Assembly (NCBI GenBank): GCA_033557675.1
Contig: JAWQRM010000079.1
Location: 1 to 32,023, forward strand
Direction of reading: 5' to 3'
DNA from: Coptodactyla brooksi
Taxonomy: Eukaryota; Arthropoda; Insecta; Coleoptera; Scarabaeidae
DNA length: 32,023 nucleotides
The position numbers were made by a program, and so were the translations under genes. The notes under the pieces were generated by a model. It was not told the origin of the DNA. It ran no database searches and saw only the letters and a program-made list of their open reading frames with translations. Positions 1 through 10,139 of the stretch are shown one piece after another (position 1 is the first letter of the stretch; each line of letters opens with the position of its first letter).

Positions 1-94
1 ATGATTCTTATGGAAGCTACGCCGGGACTTTCAAATTAGTTCGCTATAAGCGATGGTTCGCTATAAGCGAGTACGTTATAACCGAGGTTGACTG
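1..94. mobile_element. Right end of a pogo/Tigger-like DNA transposon
   Basis: Read on the minus strand, the end begins CAGTCAACCTCGGTTATAAC, the style of pogo/Tigger termini, and it abuts a TA at 95-96, the expected target-site duplication. Inside it are three related units at 38-53, 55-70 and 71-85. The first two carry the self-complementary core TCGCTATAAGCGA and the third is a diverged version. Such subterminal repeats are plausible transposase-binding sites. The rest of the element lies left of the window, so neither its coding region nor its other end can be seen. The family call rests on remembered terminus style. Confidence 0.6.
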
Positions 95-185
95 TATATG
101 TATTAAATGGAATACTCTAGTTTTTTCATGAAAGTTTGACAGCTTCCCATTTATTCACATTTTGCACTATCGTGCGAAAATTCTT

Positions 186-228
186 AGTGACTCATACAAC
201 ACGAAAGATTTGTGTTGTATGAGTCACT
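186..228. repeat. Perfect 17-bp inverted repeat with AP-1-like sites
   Basis: Arms 186-202 and 212-228 are exact reverse complements with a 9-nt loop. Each arm contains TGACTCA or its complement TGAGTCA, which matches the AP-1 (Jun/Fos) consensus. It lies just before a piggyBac fragment and may belong to that element or to another insertion. No function can be assigned from sequence alone. Confidence 0.7.
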
Positions 229-291
229 CTTTCTTTTCAGAAAATAAACTATTGATCAAATCTCCCCGCAGCGATCTCCCGTGTAGTGTTA

Positions 292-456
292 AACTGCACC
301 AATAATATTGGTGGTGTTGATCGGAGTTATCACTACATAGCAAACTACTGCCTCTTAAGAAAATCCCTCAAATGGTGGCGAAAACTCTTCTTCTGGAACC
401 TTGAGGTATTTACCAACAATTCCGACATTCTTTATAATTTCTATCTCTCTCTCTCT
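292..456 (+). pseudogene. piggyBac transposase fragment (GGVD and WWRKLFF region)
   Basis: The translation contains IGGVDRS, then LLRKSLKWWRKLFFW and a segment ending in ILYNFY. These match the late part of the piggyBac (DDE_Tnp_1_7) catalytic domain, where the family has GGVDRSDQ, K-W-W-K-FF and N-SYILY. Only about 50 residues survive. The fragment runs into a (TC)n microsatellite and has no recognisable upstream catalytic blocks or downstream Cys-rich domain. It is a dead remnant. It is on the opposite strand from the piggyBac piece at 6936-7301. Confidence 0.7.
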
Positions 457-463
457 CTCTCTT
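444..463. repeat. (TC)n microsatellite
   Basis: About ten uninterrupted TC units lie between the piggyBac fragment and the LINE fragment. It is a simple repeat that may mark an insertion junction. Confidence 0.9.
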
Positions 464-473
464 TGCGATGACA

Positions 474-695
474 CTACAACTCAAATCCAGTCTTGGCCTC
501 CACAATCCTCTTCCGCCAGTTATCCCGGTCCATGACCCCTCTCCTCCAGCACCTGATCTGATGTTTAGTAGGTCTCTGGCATCCTTTGCTACGTCTTCTC
601 ATAGTGTGTACGAAGCCCATCCAACTAAGAAGAGTGGCACAGGTAGATCGATACGAACATGGAACGAGAAAGTAAGAACAGCGGCTGAAAAACAA
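474..695 (-). pseudogene. Possible LINE ORF2 C-terminal fragment
   Basis: On the minus strand the 73-residue frame ends DNWRKRIVEAKTGFEL followed by a stop. This resembles the DR-WR-VEEAKT tail found at the end of many insect non-LTR retrotransposon polyproteins. No reverse-transcriptase blocks are visible upstream on that strand, so the call rests on a short C-terminal motif. A 5'-truncated LINE is the natural explanation, but chance resemblance is possible. Confidence 0.45.
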
Positions 696-1039
696 GAAGA
701 AAAATGCAAATCCCCAATCAGATGACGCAGGATAGACAGGGATGAAAACGATTAAGTAGAAGGAACCGTCAGGATCACTGGACTCCTAACTCGACTCCTC
801 CACCATCTTACACCCGTAAGTGCACGTAAGGATTGAGTAAGTAAGTAAACTGAAAGATTTTGGAAAAGAGTGCACGGTCCAAAAGGGAAACAGCTCTTCT
901 TATATATATATATCTCATTCTTCTTATACCCAGAATAACGTCAAATCTGATTTTTCCCGAAGTTGGCATTAATTAACGGCATAATGACTCTTTGTCGATG
1001 TAAACCTGCGTTAGACTGGATAGTTTTGGTCGTATTTAA

Positions 1040-1290
1040 TTACTAATAGCGGCCGGCCAATTAATGTTGTCCATCGTGGCCTGTTCCTCGCAGATACCAT
1101 CCAGGAACATCAGGTCGCTCGACCGACCGCCCAGCTAATATTGTTCAACCTCCGCTTGCGGATGTCTTTCGGTCTTTGCCAGGTCAAGTGGTAGTAAGAC
1201 AGAGAGGTAGAACGCTAGGGAACGGGAGAGGGCAAACCGCAGGGACTCCGAGCTAGTGCAGTGGTTCGCACAATGCATGGTTGCAGATTG
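1040..1290. other. GC-richer gene-free block, possible regulatory DNA
   Basis: This block is clearly richer in G+C and CpG than the AT-rich flanks. It lacks long open frames, transposase motifs and simple repeats. It could be a promoter or 5' untranslated exon of a neighbouring gene, or a conserved noncoding element. No protein is supported. The remaining sequence between 730 and 1690 shows nothing recognisable. Confidence 0.25.
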
Positions 1291-1691
1291 TATTAGATTG
1301 TATTTACCGCCTGGTTTACGTTTAACGTTGATGAATTTGTAATACTGTTACAAAGAGTATTGAATTTTGATGACGGTGCGATCGCACCCGTTATTCGCCC
1401 TAATGAAATTCTCCAATGGCGTCGATCGCAGACAATGAGAAATTAATGCGGTAACGCTAAATGTTGAGATAAATATGGCCCAATTGATATAATGTGGAAT
1501 TACACAGAATTTCGTGTATTCAGCTTAGTTTGAGTTTTCGTAAAATAACTACAGTAACTCTACCAGTCAGATGCTTCGTTACCTTTCAAAGAATTGATTT
1601 AGATAGTATTATGATGATAGTATTACTGTTAACAAAAGAAATTGGGTTCTGGTTTAGCTTGAATTAATGAAATTGTTGTAATATTGCGGTA

Positions 1692-1980
1692 TACCAAGGA
1701 ATTCAGTTTGGTAATCGCGCCCCTATAAATTTTTTATTAAAAATATATATGTAATCCATACGATGACATTTGTCAAAATGTCATGGTTTTTTTTATAAAA
1801 TTTTTGTAGAATATTTTTTCTACATACAAGTGTGTAAAAATAATATGTACCTTCATTGTAAAAATTTACGCCATTTTATGCAGTTTGACATGCGATTTAC
1901 AAATATATACCCCTTGTTATACATATATTTCTAATAAACAGATTTATAGGGGTGCGAATACCAAACTAAATCATCTGGTA
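1692..1980. mobile_element. MITE with ~40-bp terminal inverted repeats and TA duplication
   Basis: The ends start TACCA and end TGGTA, and each is flanked by TA (1690-1691 and 1981-1982). The inner part of the repeat is strongest: 1705-1730 against 1942-1967 match at 24 of 26 positions, with core AGTTTGGTA and CCCCTATAAAT. The 289-bp interior is AT-rich and non-coding. It includes a 22-nt palindrome-like segment made of ATGACATTT and AAATGTCAT. Size, ends and TA duplication fit a non-autonomous Tc1/mariner-type element. No full-length relative is visible in the window. Confidence 0.75.
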
Positions 1981-2054
1981 TATGGCTTTGGAAGGTTTTT
2001 GAGCGTTCCAGGACCATATACGCGAAGATCTTACATGTAAATAGTTAACCTTCC

Positions 2055-2179
2055 AATACTAACTAACATCAGGTCTCTCATAGTCAGACCGACCATAAAA
2101 TAACATTACTGCGCATGTTCCTAATACCTCTAGCATCCATGTTCTCCTTTCGGTCTCTGAGACCGATGTTAGTACTATT
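2055..2179. repeat. Short inverted-repeat element
   Basis: The left end, about 2055-2080 (core CTAACATCAGGTCTC), matches the reverse complement of about 2155-2179 (core TAACATCGGTCTC) with small gaps. The right arm also contains the palindrome CGGTCTCTGAGACCG. The roughly 125-bp unit may be a small MITE, but no clean target-site duplication was seen. Confidence 0.4.
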
Positions 2180-2297
2180 CTTACATCGTGTGACTTTTGA
2201 ATGGTAAGCAGTGATTTAAATTAAATAGTAAATAATTTAATCCATGCAATATATTACATATAAATGAATTAAGAAAAAGAGACTTTCAAATCACAGG

Positions 2298-2810
2298 ATG
2301 AAGTTAAGTCTGAATTTGGCGACAGAATACGATGACGAAGAAGATTTTGAGGACGTAGATAATATTACAGAACACAAAAGTGATTCAGTGTCAGAACAAG
2401 ATCTCAACGATGAAGAAGAAGATAGCAATGATAACAAAATAGCGTCATCTCAAAAAAAACACGACATCGTGAACGTCATTTTCTTGGTAAATACCATATT
2501 ACAAAATGGAGAAACTACATATACCTCTTCAGAATGTAAGAACTCGGTCAAAGAATATTGTAACCCACTTATCAGGCATAAAAGGACCTGCATAAAATTT
2601 GAAAAATGTATTAAACATATGGAAATACTTTTTTGACGATAGGATTCCAAACATGATTGTAGAGAACACAAATTTGTTCATATCACAGCACGAGTGTACA
2701 ATGGTATATCGACCTACAGACTTTATGGAAATAAAAGCTTTGTTATATCTACACAATTTTAGGGAAAAGAAAATATTTTTTTTAGTCAAAAATTCGCGAA
2801 TTTTTAACGT
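2298..2810 (+). pseudogene. piggyBac transposase N-terminal fragment, frameshifted
   Basis: The frame opens with ATG at 2298 and a very acidic N-terminus rich in D and E, typical of piggyBac transposases. Near 2600-2640 the reading shifts frame. It then continues with FFDDRIPNMIVENTN and TDFMEIKALL, which match the family's 'LFFDDE-IVE-TN' and 'T-EIKAF' segments at the start of the DDE_Tnp_1_7 domain. The catalytic region beyond is missing, and homology stops where a minus-strand mariner fragment begins at about 2815. It is a broken, non-functional copy. Confidence 0.7.
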
Positions 2811-2814
2811 CTTA

Positions 2815-3290
2815 TGGTGGGGGTGCATTACCATGCAATAAAAACAGCTGTTTCCCTGCTGGATATTCAGGCCTAACATGTACAATTTTTGACCACAAAC
2901 GATGTAAAACTGCTGAACAATATTCTCCATTGACACTTTTACCTTGCGGAACAATTTCCTGTTGACAATCCCTTGCGAATCATAAAAAGTAATCAACATT
3001 GTCTTGATTCTTGACTTCTGAAGACGCATTCTTTTTTGTTTTGGCTCGCCTTTCGAATTCCATGCTGCCGATTGACGCTTAGTTTCTACACCATATTTAA
3101 AGCAGCATGTTTCATCACCATTTATGATCGAATGAACAAAATCTGGGTCATTTTCAGCAGTTCTAATGAGGTCTTTACAATGCTCTACACGAGCAATTTT
3201 TTGGTCGTCATTTAAAGCATAAGGAACAAAACGTGCATACGTGGTTTCAAATGGTAATGGAGTAAAACTTTTACTATGTGATAAAGTATT
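2815..3290 (-). pseudogene. mariner transposase catalytic fragment
   Basis: The minus-strand frame is open without ATG from at least 3290. In order it reads ARFVPYALNDDQK, a segment with NGDETC holding the first catalytic Asp, VETKRQSAAWNS, IKTMLITFYDSQGIV (around the second acidic position) and, after a frameshift, a degenerate stretch corresponding to the HHDNAP block. These are mariner landmarks. The N-terminal helix-turn-helix domain and both terminal repeats are not visible. The piece abuts a plus-strand piggyBac fragment at about 2815. Confidence 0.75.
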
Positions 3291-3299
3291 TAAGGAAAT

Positions 3300-4640
3300 A
3301 TACCACTATGTTATACTAGTACTTTATTTCCATTCGTTGCAAAATTATTGATCAAAAACCAAACATCTCAAAAATTGAGGGGTGTTTTCAATCTTTAAGC
3401 CTTTTTTAGGCCGATGAAAATGACTGCATTTACCCATCAAATTAACTTCAACCATTCTAATCTTCGACCACGAGATTATATGTGGTTGTGCTTGTTGTAA
3501 CAGTGTTTCTTTTGCTATTATCAAAATATTCATTAAATTTATTATTTTCATTTGTACAATATATAAATAAATTATTAACATAATAATTTTATATATTGTA
3601 ATAATATATATATAACATATTGTAATAATATTATTAGAATTACTGTTCTTTTGATTCTGATATATATACGTATACATATGCATATATAGATGTCCATCCC
3701 CAATTAGAATATTATTTTTCTTAGGTAAATCTAGTCCTTCTAAAAAGTTTAAAAGTTCAATACCAACTTTTTTACTTCTCTTTCACATAGAATAGGATGT
3801 TTGTGAAAATAACCAGCAGTAGCCTAGAGGGAGGAAAGGGCTTAAGTTTTTTAAATTATAATGGGGTACAATTTTCACGCGTGTGATGTAGCTTTTGAAG
3901 GCGAATTTTCCTGGGTGCAACATTTATTTTTATCTCCATTTGTTACGGAGTTATCCGCCAAAAACCGAACCATGAAACCGGTGGTTTTATACCTTCAAAC
4001 CGTTTTTGAGCCGGTACGAAAAATAGTTTTATACTTACCCTAGGGTGGACTAGTTATCCGCTATGTACCATTTTTTTTTTAATTTTCGTGTTGGGCATGT
4101 TCCTTTGTTAGTAACAAAGTTAAATAGTGTCACCGCTACACCAAACTTGAAAAGTAATTCCACGTTTCGTTAACCACGTTAGCATCATGAAGAACGATGA
4201 AAGACAGGGAGTGAGGCTTGTCAATTGAAGTGAATTGATTGCCCAATTGAAGTGAATAGGCAATGCAAACCCAAACCTCTAATTAATAATGTAATTTGGA
4301 CTTCATCGAAAGCTAGAAATTACTAATTCTCCGCGATGTTGCGAGTTTCTTAAGAAAATGTTTTTTAACTTTTAACGGTATAATTTACTGAAGCTCACAC
4401 CATTTTTCGAAGTCTAATATTATTCAAATCCATATACTCCCATTTCAAGTACACTTTGTTTACTTTATGGATATTTGGTTTCTAAGTCAAACCTTTTTTT
4501 GCAAATGTTCCTTCCTTATCTGTCACAGGCGACCTTGAAAGATCAACTACGGTAGATCGGTTAATAAACGTTCAACTAAATAAACTTATGTATAACAAAG
4601 AACTTAAATATATTGAAGTTAACTATATACAGCGGAGTAT
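3300..4640. other. Gene-free AT-rich stretch
   Basis: No supported gene. There are AT-rich microsatellite-like runs around 3540-3690 and short unrecognised frames on both strands. Around 4220-4260 the segment CAATTGAAGTGAAT occurs twice in close succession. A minus-strand frame near 3345-3560 has a modest uncharacterised stretch, but its length and composition do not justify a gene call. Confidence 0.4.
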
Positions 4641-4755
4641 GCAGGGAGGACGATTTTTTCTCTAGGGAGTCGGCTGTATTTTTGTCCTAAGGGTCGTTTT
4701 TGTATTTTTTCTCGTTAGGTCCGTTCGGGAGCACCTCCATTTAGGAGCCCATTTT

Positions 4756-4828
4756 TTTGTTCTGGAGCCCCACCATTTTGGAGGCACTTATCAGGAATGC
4801 CTCCAAAATGGCGGGGCTTCAGAACAAA
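4756..4828. repeat. Long near-perfect hairpin (31-bp stem)
   Basis: Arms 4756-4786 and 4798-4828 pair at 29 of 31 positions around an 11-nt loop. It lies inside repeat R1 copy A. The equivalent region of copy B keeps only traces of it, so the hairpin either arose in copy A or decayed in copy B. Confidence 0.75.
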
Positions 4829-5341
4829 CGGGGGTCTTTTCCATTTTACATTGCTCTTTGGTTAACAACGTGTGCTGCTACCATATTTGAGACTTCATCC
4901 CGTCAAGCTCATCACCTGCAGACGAGAAACGAGGTCATCCCGTGATCGAGGACGAGAGCACGTGCATCTCATTGGCCTGGGGACGAGTCGTGGCATCGGT
5001 TACAGTAGCTGTCCGAGGGAGCACGGAACGTAACCTACAAAGAGTTTCATTTTGTCAATTTTCTGTATTAGTCTTGACCATATATGCTTCTTAATTTTGT
5101 AGTTACCTGATTAATGTAACTTTGTAAGCCTCATATTGGCTTATTTTCACGCTTTGATTATTTTTGTTAACGATTGCAACCTCACTTAGTTCTATCATTT
5201 TATACCGTTCAATTTTTGGTTTGCCGTTGCTGTAAAATAACGAAATTGATTACCCCGATTGATAAAGTCGTTCTGGCCACTTACTCTTTTATTACAAGAC
5301 ATTTTCAGGGTGCATTACCTCGAGGGTAATGTTTATTTTGG

Positions 5342-5402
5342 ACGTAGCCTTTGCTACGTTCAGGTAGAGTTGCCACGTTTCTCTTGGAAACGTGGCAACT
5401 CT
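5342..5402. repeat. Two adjacent hairpins in repeat R1 copy A
   Basis: ACGTAG and CTACGT form a 6-bp stem at about 5342-5359. It is followed immediately by a perfect 16-bp stem, 5366-5381 with 5387-5402 and loop TCTTG. Tandem strong hairpins suggest a structured RNA or DNA in the original element. Copy B does not keep them. Confidence 0.7.
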
Positions 5403-5539
5403 TCACTGTGTGGGGCCGAGCCCAATACCACTCTGTGCAGTTCAAGGTTTGTTGTCCTCCAAGGCGAGAAGGCCTTATTTTAGTGATTGTGTGTAGGTGG
5501 AGGTTCGGGAGTTCCGGCCCCTCCATCGAAGTTGCACCA

Positions 5540-6930
5540 GAAAATTGCACGTGGATTGTTGTGGAAACTAATAATTGTTGTTTTAGTAAACTGCGCCGCA
5601 TCAGTAAAAAGCAATTTACGCTAAAACTCAGATTCACATTTACATTTCAAGGTCAAGGTAAGGGAAAGTCATGTTCGATATAACACCTACATGGATGCAA
5701 GTTGCGCAGCGGCTCATTAATATATATATAGCCAAAGTAATTAATGAATGAAGATTTTATGCAACTTAGAAAATGAACAATGAAAAGTAATTTTCTCAAT
5801 GTGTGCGTTGCCTATAACTGGTAATAAATATATCATTCACATTTTCGCGCATCATTTATACATGCGAATCGACTATTGATGTCTACTTCTCTGGAACAAC
5901 CTGTACTTAAATTGATGACTACTAGTATACGTTAAACAGATTTATGGCCCATCTTCCGGAGAAGTAGTAGTACATAAATAAGGAGGCGACTTACACTTGC
6001 AGCTCAAGTTTCCAATGAGTTATTGTTCGATTAATAAGGTACCGTAACAATAACAGTACTAAACTTTGTATATTCAATTGAAAACAAGCGGACCGTACTC
6101 TGTTAATTTACGATCGACGTAAATGTTTTTGCTGCTGTGAAATTAATTTGTAGCCAACAAGTTGTTTAATTAAAATTTACGACTTTAATCAGTTCGGCCA
6201 ATAACAGACTTTCGGGCGTGCACTTCTAATAAAATCGCACGAAATAAGTTCGACGCACGCATAACCGGCACACAATGGCGTCGCGTCAATTTCATTAGCA
6301 ATATATATGCAAATTAATCTGGAAAATGACCTCCCACTGCTGGAAATTTCGACGCAGATGTGTGTCTAGAGTTGACCGCACTGGCTTTTCACTGTAGCCC
6401 GGAACTAGATTTTTTTTGGTAACAGTAAGAACTAAATATAATCATACAACGAAGCTTCTGGAAAACTCGTTCCCAAAACCCTTCGCCAAGAAACATTCAG
6501 AAATGTCTGCTATTCTGTTACGTTATGAAATGTTATGCACTATGCCTGACTCAAATTCGAAACATATTCCATGATATTCCATTATAGTGAGGGTATGTAT
6601 GCGATTTATGTACCATGTTAATAATCTTTTAAAGATAAGTTTCCAACCATGACCTACATGCTTCACTGGCTCCACTGTTCTCCTTAGTTATACTATAAAC
6701 TTGTAGTCCTTCGGGTCATACTAACTTGATGTATGGAGGGGAGGTGCAGGAGGATTGTCAAGATAGCTCGAAATTAATATATTATGATGTCATTACAGTG
6801 CATAAACGCGAACAACGATGAAAGACAATCTTATTACTAACAAAAGTAAAATGTATTATAATAAAAAATATTACAAACTCTGAATCCAAAACCCAGAGAA
6901 TATCAAATAAATTCTGATGTACATGCAATT
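5540..6930. other. Gene-free stretch with possible conserved noncoding block
   Basis: No gene is supported. The part at about 6180-6400 stands out: it is less AT-rich, has several CpGs, contains ATTA/TAAT homeodomain-type cores and has no repeat signature. It looks like candidate regulatory DNA, which is an inference from composition only. The rest is AT-rich and featureless. Confidence 0.25.
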
Positions 6931-6935
6931 ATTGC

Positions 6936-7301
6936 CTAATCTTTACACTGATGACAATAATACATCACATGAACCTTACACAAATATTTATTACACTTAA
7001 TACATGTTATACTTGCTTTATTGTCACATTTTGATGGACACATATCACATCGTGCTCTTTTATTTTTACTGATTGCACCAGATGTAGATGGCATTGCTAC
7101 TTTGCCACGTTGATCTTGAATTTTCTTTATTATGACAGTAGCTTGTTGAGTACGAGGTTTTTGTTTTATTTTCATCATATAGAGAGTTACCATTAGTTTG
7201 CCTAATTCTTCCAGAAATACTTTTCTCTTGCACAGAACGTCCTTATTCCAATCTGGATTTATTTCCCTCCATAACAAATGCATTGTAAGCACTACCATCA
7301 A
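6936..7301 (-). pseudogene. piggyBac transposase C-terminal domain (Cys-rich finger)
   Basis: The 121-residue minus-strand frame starts within the end of the catalytic domain (KRKVFLEELGKLMV). It then runs through a basic linker to a cysteine-rich tail: C-x2-C, then C-x2-C around TCIKCNKYLC, then H and a final CHQC just before the stop. That cross-brace finger at the extreme C-terminus is the DNA-binding domain of piggyBac transposases and ends in the expected place. Upstream catalytic blocks are absent, so only the 3' end of a minus-strand copy survives. Confidence 0.75.
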
Positions 7302-7539
7302 ATATACTGTAGAACAATATATGCAATACTTTGATCTAACGTATCAACCGCCCCTTTGGTAGAGTTACCATCCGTGTCATTTGTGGCTTCTTGTGGTTCC
7401 TGCTGTAGAATTCAATATTCGGGATATTTCAGTAGTCATTTTTTCTGTTTGTTGCTTTTAAACTCATTCTAAAAAAATATTTATTTATATATCGTACATC
7501 AATTTTATTATTTAAAGAGAATGCTGATAATTTACTCCA

Positions 7540-7975
7540 TGGAACATCAATAGAGAGACATTTAAAAAAGAATAGTAATTAATATTTAAAATTTTTCGAC
7601 AATAGTTTTCATTTTCCAGATATTGGGGAAGAAGCACCTACTACCCCTAATTTCTAACACTTATCAATCCCTTCAACGGCTTTTACGTCACGCAGAAAAC
7701 AAACACTGTGCTAAATTTCATTAAAATGAGCAGTAACACTCATAAAAGAACGAATTTTTATTAGGGTAGTTAACCCCAACCACCCCTAATGTCGTAAATG
7801 CCTTATTTTACCACACACATCTGATTGTGTGATTAATGTGCGATTTTTCTTCAAAACGTTTTCTATATACCTAACAGTTTTAGAGGGTATATAATATCCC
7901 CCATAACTTCGTGGGAGGTGGTCTACGGAAAATAGGAAAGACATGTAACATATTTTTAACTACCGCAAACCGGGA
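7540..7975 (+). repeat. Dispersed repeat R2, copy 1
   Basis: This non-coding segment is collinear with 9335-9790. Shared blocks include TCAATAGAGA..TTTAAAAAAGAATA, AATCCCTTCAA-GGCTTTTAC, the AGTTAACCC-AACCAC block, ATTGTGTGATTAAT and GAGGGTATATAATAT. It has no coding capacity. It is probably a non-autonomous element or part of a decayed larger one. The flank 7980-8590 shows nothing recognisable. Confidence 0.6.
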
Positions 7976-8596
7976 TGACTTAGCTCCAGTTTTATGCCAT
8001 TTTTTAAATAGTTTGCTCAAATCCAGTAAATTTTAGGAATTATAAGAACATGGTAGAATCGCGAAGTAAGTTGAATTAATAGTATATTTCTTTAGTTTAG
8101 TCTACATCTGACAACAGCTTGTGTTCTTAAGAAAAATAATGGAGCAAAGTATATATATATAATAGGGTAGGTATACTTTGCACCACTTCAAAAATCAATG
8201 GATTTTCGTATTTGTTGAGCATTGATGCAAAGTTAGTACTTGTATATCGCATCATTACACCAGCTCGTACAAGCAAAGGCGACTTTTGATAGAAAAACTA
8301 TTGAAAAAATGCAAAATTCCACTAAATAACGTTTTTTATAATAAGCCTAGCAATGAAAAGATATTAGCAATACAAATACATAATAAATCTAGTGAAAAAC
8401 ATGTGTCACAAAAAATATAGGTAGCAAAACTTTACAGTTCCGCCATTTGTTTGCCAGTTCTGGAACAAATAGAAATTGTACAGATGGCTCATCTGTAACA
8501 CATCCTTCCAGGAGTAATTCATTTCATCTTTTTTTGCCAGCTATTTCATTGATTTTAGTGATCTTTCCATTGAATTTATCTTTACTTTCTGATCAT

Positions 8597-9330
8597 TGAA
8601 GTCAGTTATTGGAGCTGAAAAAATGTTGCCTTCATATACAAAAAGAATATGTTTGCCAATCTTTCGAATAACATCTGGTACTTTGACAAGATCTCTGGTT
8701 GTTTTTGCAATGCAGGCCAAAGCGCAACCATCTGAAAAGAATTCTTCTTCTTACTGCTCTTCTTGTGCTTCACTTCTCGGGTCGTAGTCCTCAGACGAAC
8801 TATCATTAATATCTTGCAGAGGAATTACTTTTCCTTATGTTTTTAGAAATAAAAACATCAGAAGTACTAGCTTGTTCATTTGCATCTTCCATAACTTCAT
8901 TTCAAACGTTTTTACTGGCGGGAACGTCCATTTTTTCTACGATGCTTCATAGAATTGACACACTTGGATCTTTTGTTTTCCAAAATTTTCTATAAAAGAA
9001 GTAAGAGCTGATTCCGGATCACATAAATTCCTGGGTATGTGCTTCAAAAGCTCATTACCATTTAGAGAAACTATTCCGCATTTCCTAAACCCAGACTTGT
9101 CAACAACATTTGGAGCTAGGATATCCAACATTTTTTGTAATAATGGCGGATAATGTTGCTTTTGGATATTGGTGTTTCGCATACCTTCCAGCAGTTTCTT
9201 TCCAGTTGGATAAAACTTTTCGTCAAGCTATTTTCATTGGCCTATTCTATTCTATTGTATTCTATTTTAAATAGCGCGACATCAAGAGGTTGAGTTAGGT
9301 GCGTACTATTTGGTGGTAGGCACATTAGTC
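8597..9330 (-). pseudogene. pogo/CENP-B-like transposase C-terminal half, decayed
   Basis: On the minus strand from about 9330 downward, one frame reads CLPPNSTHLTQPLDVALFK, the hallmark of the DDE_1 (pogo/Tigger/jerky) catalytic domain. It is followed by a TATTC-rich insertion near 9244-9270, then RKVLSNWKETAG. A shifted frame has PPLLQKMLDIL and SGFRKCGIVSLN, and farther down KIGKHILFVYEGNIF. The order matches the end of pogo-type transposases. Several frameshifts and stops make it inactive. The pogo-type terminus at 1-94 could belong to the same superfamily, but no link to this copy is shown. Confidence 0.75.
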
Positions 9331-9334
9331 CATG

Positions 9335-9790
9335 TAACAGCAATAGAGAAATTTTTAAAAAAGAATACTAACAAATATTTAAAAATGTTCGATAACAGTT
9401 TTACTTTTTGAAATATTAGCGAAAATGTACTTTCTACCACCGATGTTTAACCCTTAGAAATCCCTTCAAAAGCTTTTACTTCATGTATAAACAAAACACC
9501 GTACTAGATTTCATCATAATCGGCAAGTAACCCGTGAAATACTAAATTATAACAAATTTGTAATGGAGTAGTTAACCCTAACCACCTATAAATGTCGCAA
9601 ATATCTTATTTTACCACAAACATCTTATTGTGTGATTAATTTATGGTTTTTCTTCAAAGTATTTTCTAAATATCTAGCAGTTTTATCACGTTATTTTTAC
9701 GAAAAGAGGGTATATAATATTCCCCGTAACTTCTCGAGGTATGGTCTGCGAAGAATAGGAAAAAACACGTAACTAATATTTTTAAACTTA
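9335..9790 (+). repeat. Dispersed repeat R2, copy 2
   Basis: Same order of blocks and same orientation as 7540-7975, with small insertions and deletions. It begins immediately beyond the pogo fragment. The pogo fragment therefore sits between two direct R2 copies. Confidence 0.6.
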
Positions 9791-9889
9791 TTGTATGTAT
9801 ACTTAACACCGTCAAAATCGATAGGGTAGTTTTTAAAATATTCCAAAAAACTAGAAGTGGTTTACCCCTTTTAACCTTCTGGTGTATGT

Positions 9890-10130
9890 GGGATGTATCA
9901 ATAGAAAGCTCTTCAAAAATAAATATCAGTTTGTATTTACCACATTTCGATACCAGGTTTCGTTCTCAAAATACAAGGCAACAAATACTTTTTCCCTGAA
10001 TTCCCAACCCTTACTACTCGCCCCAGAAGCTTTTACCGCACGTGTAAAAAAATGCGTAAACCTTATTTTTGTTCATTCTACCACTGTACCAAATTTCATT
10101 GAAATCGATGAAGGACAATTGTGGTACTTC
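9890..10130 (+). repeat. Dispersed repeat R2, copy 3 (diverged, partial)
   Basis: Weaker but ordered similarity to the first half of copies 1 and 2: ATCAATAGAAAGCTCTTCAAAA, then AACCCTTACT..AGAAGCTTTTAC, then the ACTGTACCAAATTTCAT segment. It is shorter and more diverged than the other two. Confidence 0.45.
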
Positions 10131-10139
10131 CCTTGTTAG

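Larger units (their letters stand above)
4650..5530 (+). repeat. Dispersed repeat R1, copy A (LTR-like, unclassified)
   Basis: Collinear similarity to 17455-18365 on the same strand runs through several blocks. These are TATTTTTGTCCTAAGGGTCG against TATTTTTCTCCTAAGAGTCG, the 'CGTAACCTACAAAGAGT' region, the 'TAACGATT..AACCTCACTTA' region, 'GATTACCCCGATTG' against 'GATTACCCTGATTG', and the 'CTTCACTG..GGGGCCG' to 'GGTGGAGGTTC' block. About 0.9 kb is shared. There is no transposase or reverse transcriptase in it. A solo LTR or other non-coding mobile unit is possible, but no TG..CA ends or target-site duplication were established. Confidence 0.6.

Noticed and set aside
1080..1275. Short minus-strand frame with a signal-peptide-like hydrophobic stretch in the GC-rich block
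   Set aside because: Fewer than 50 codons, with no family resemblance and no splice or start support.
5259..5683. Overlapping open frames on both strands
   Set aside because: They lie within repeat R1, lie over the hairpins, show no domain and are not kept in copy B.
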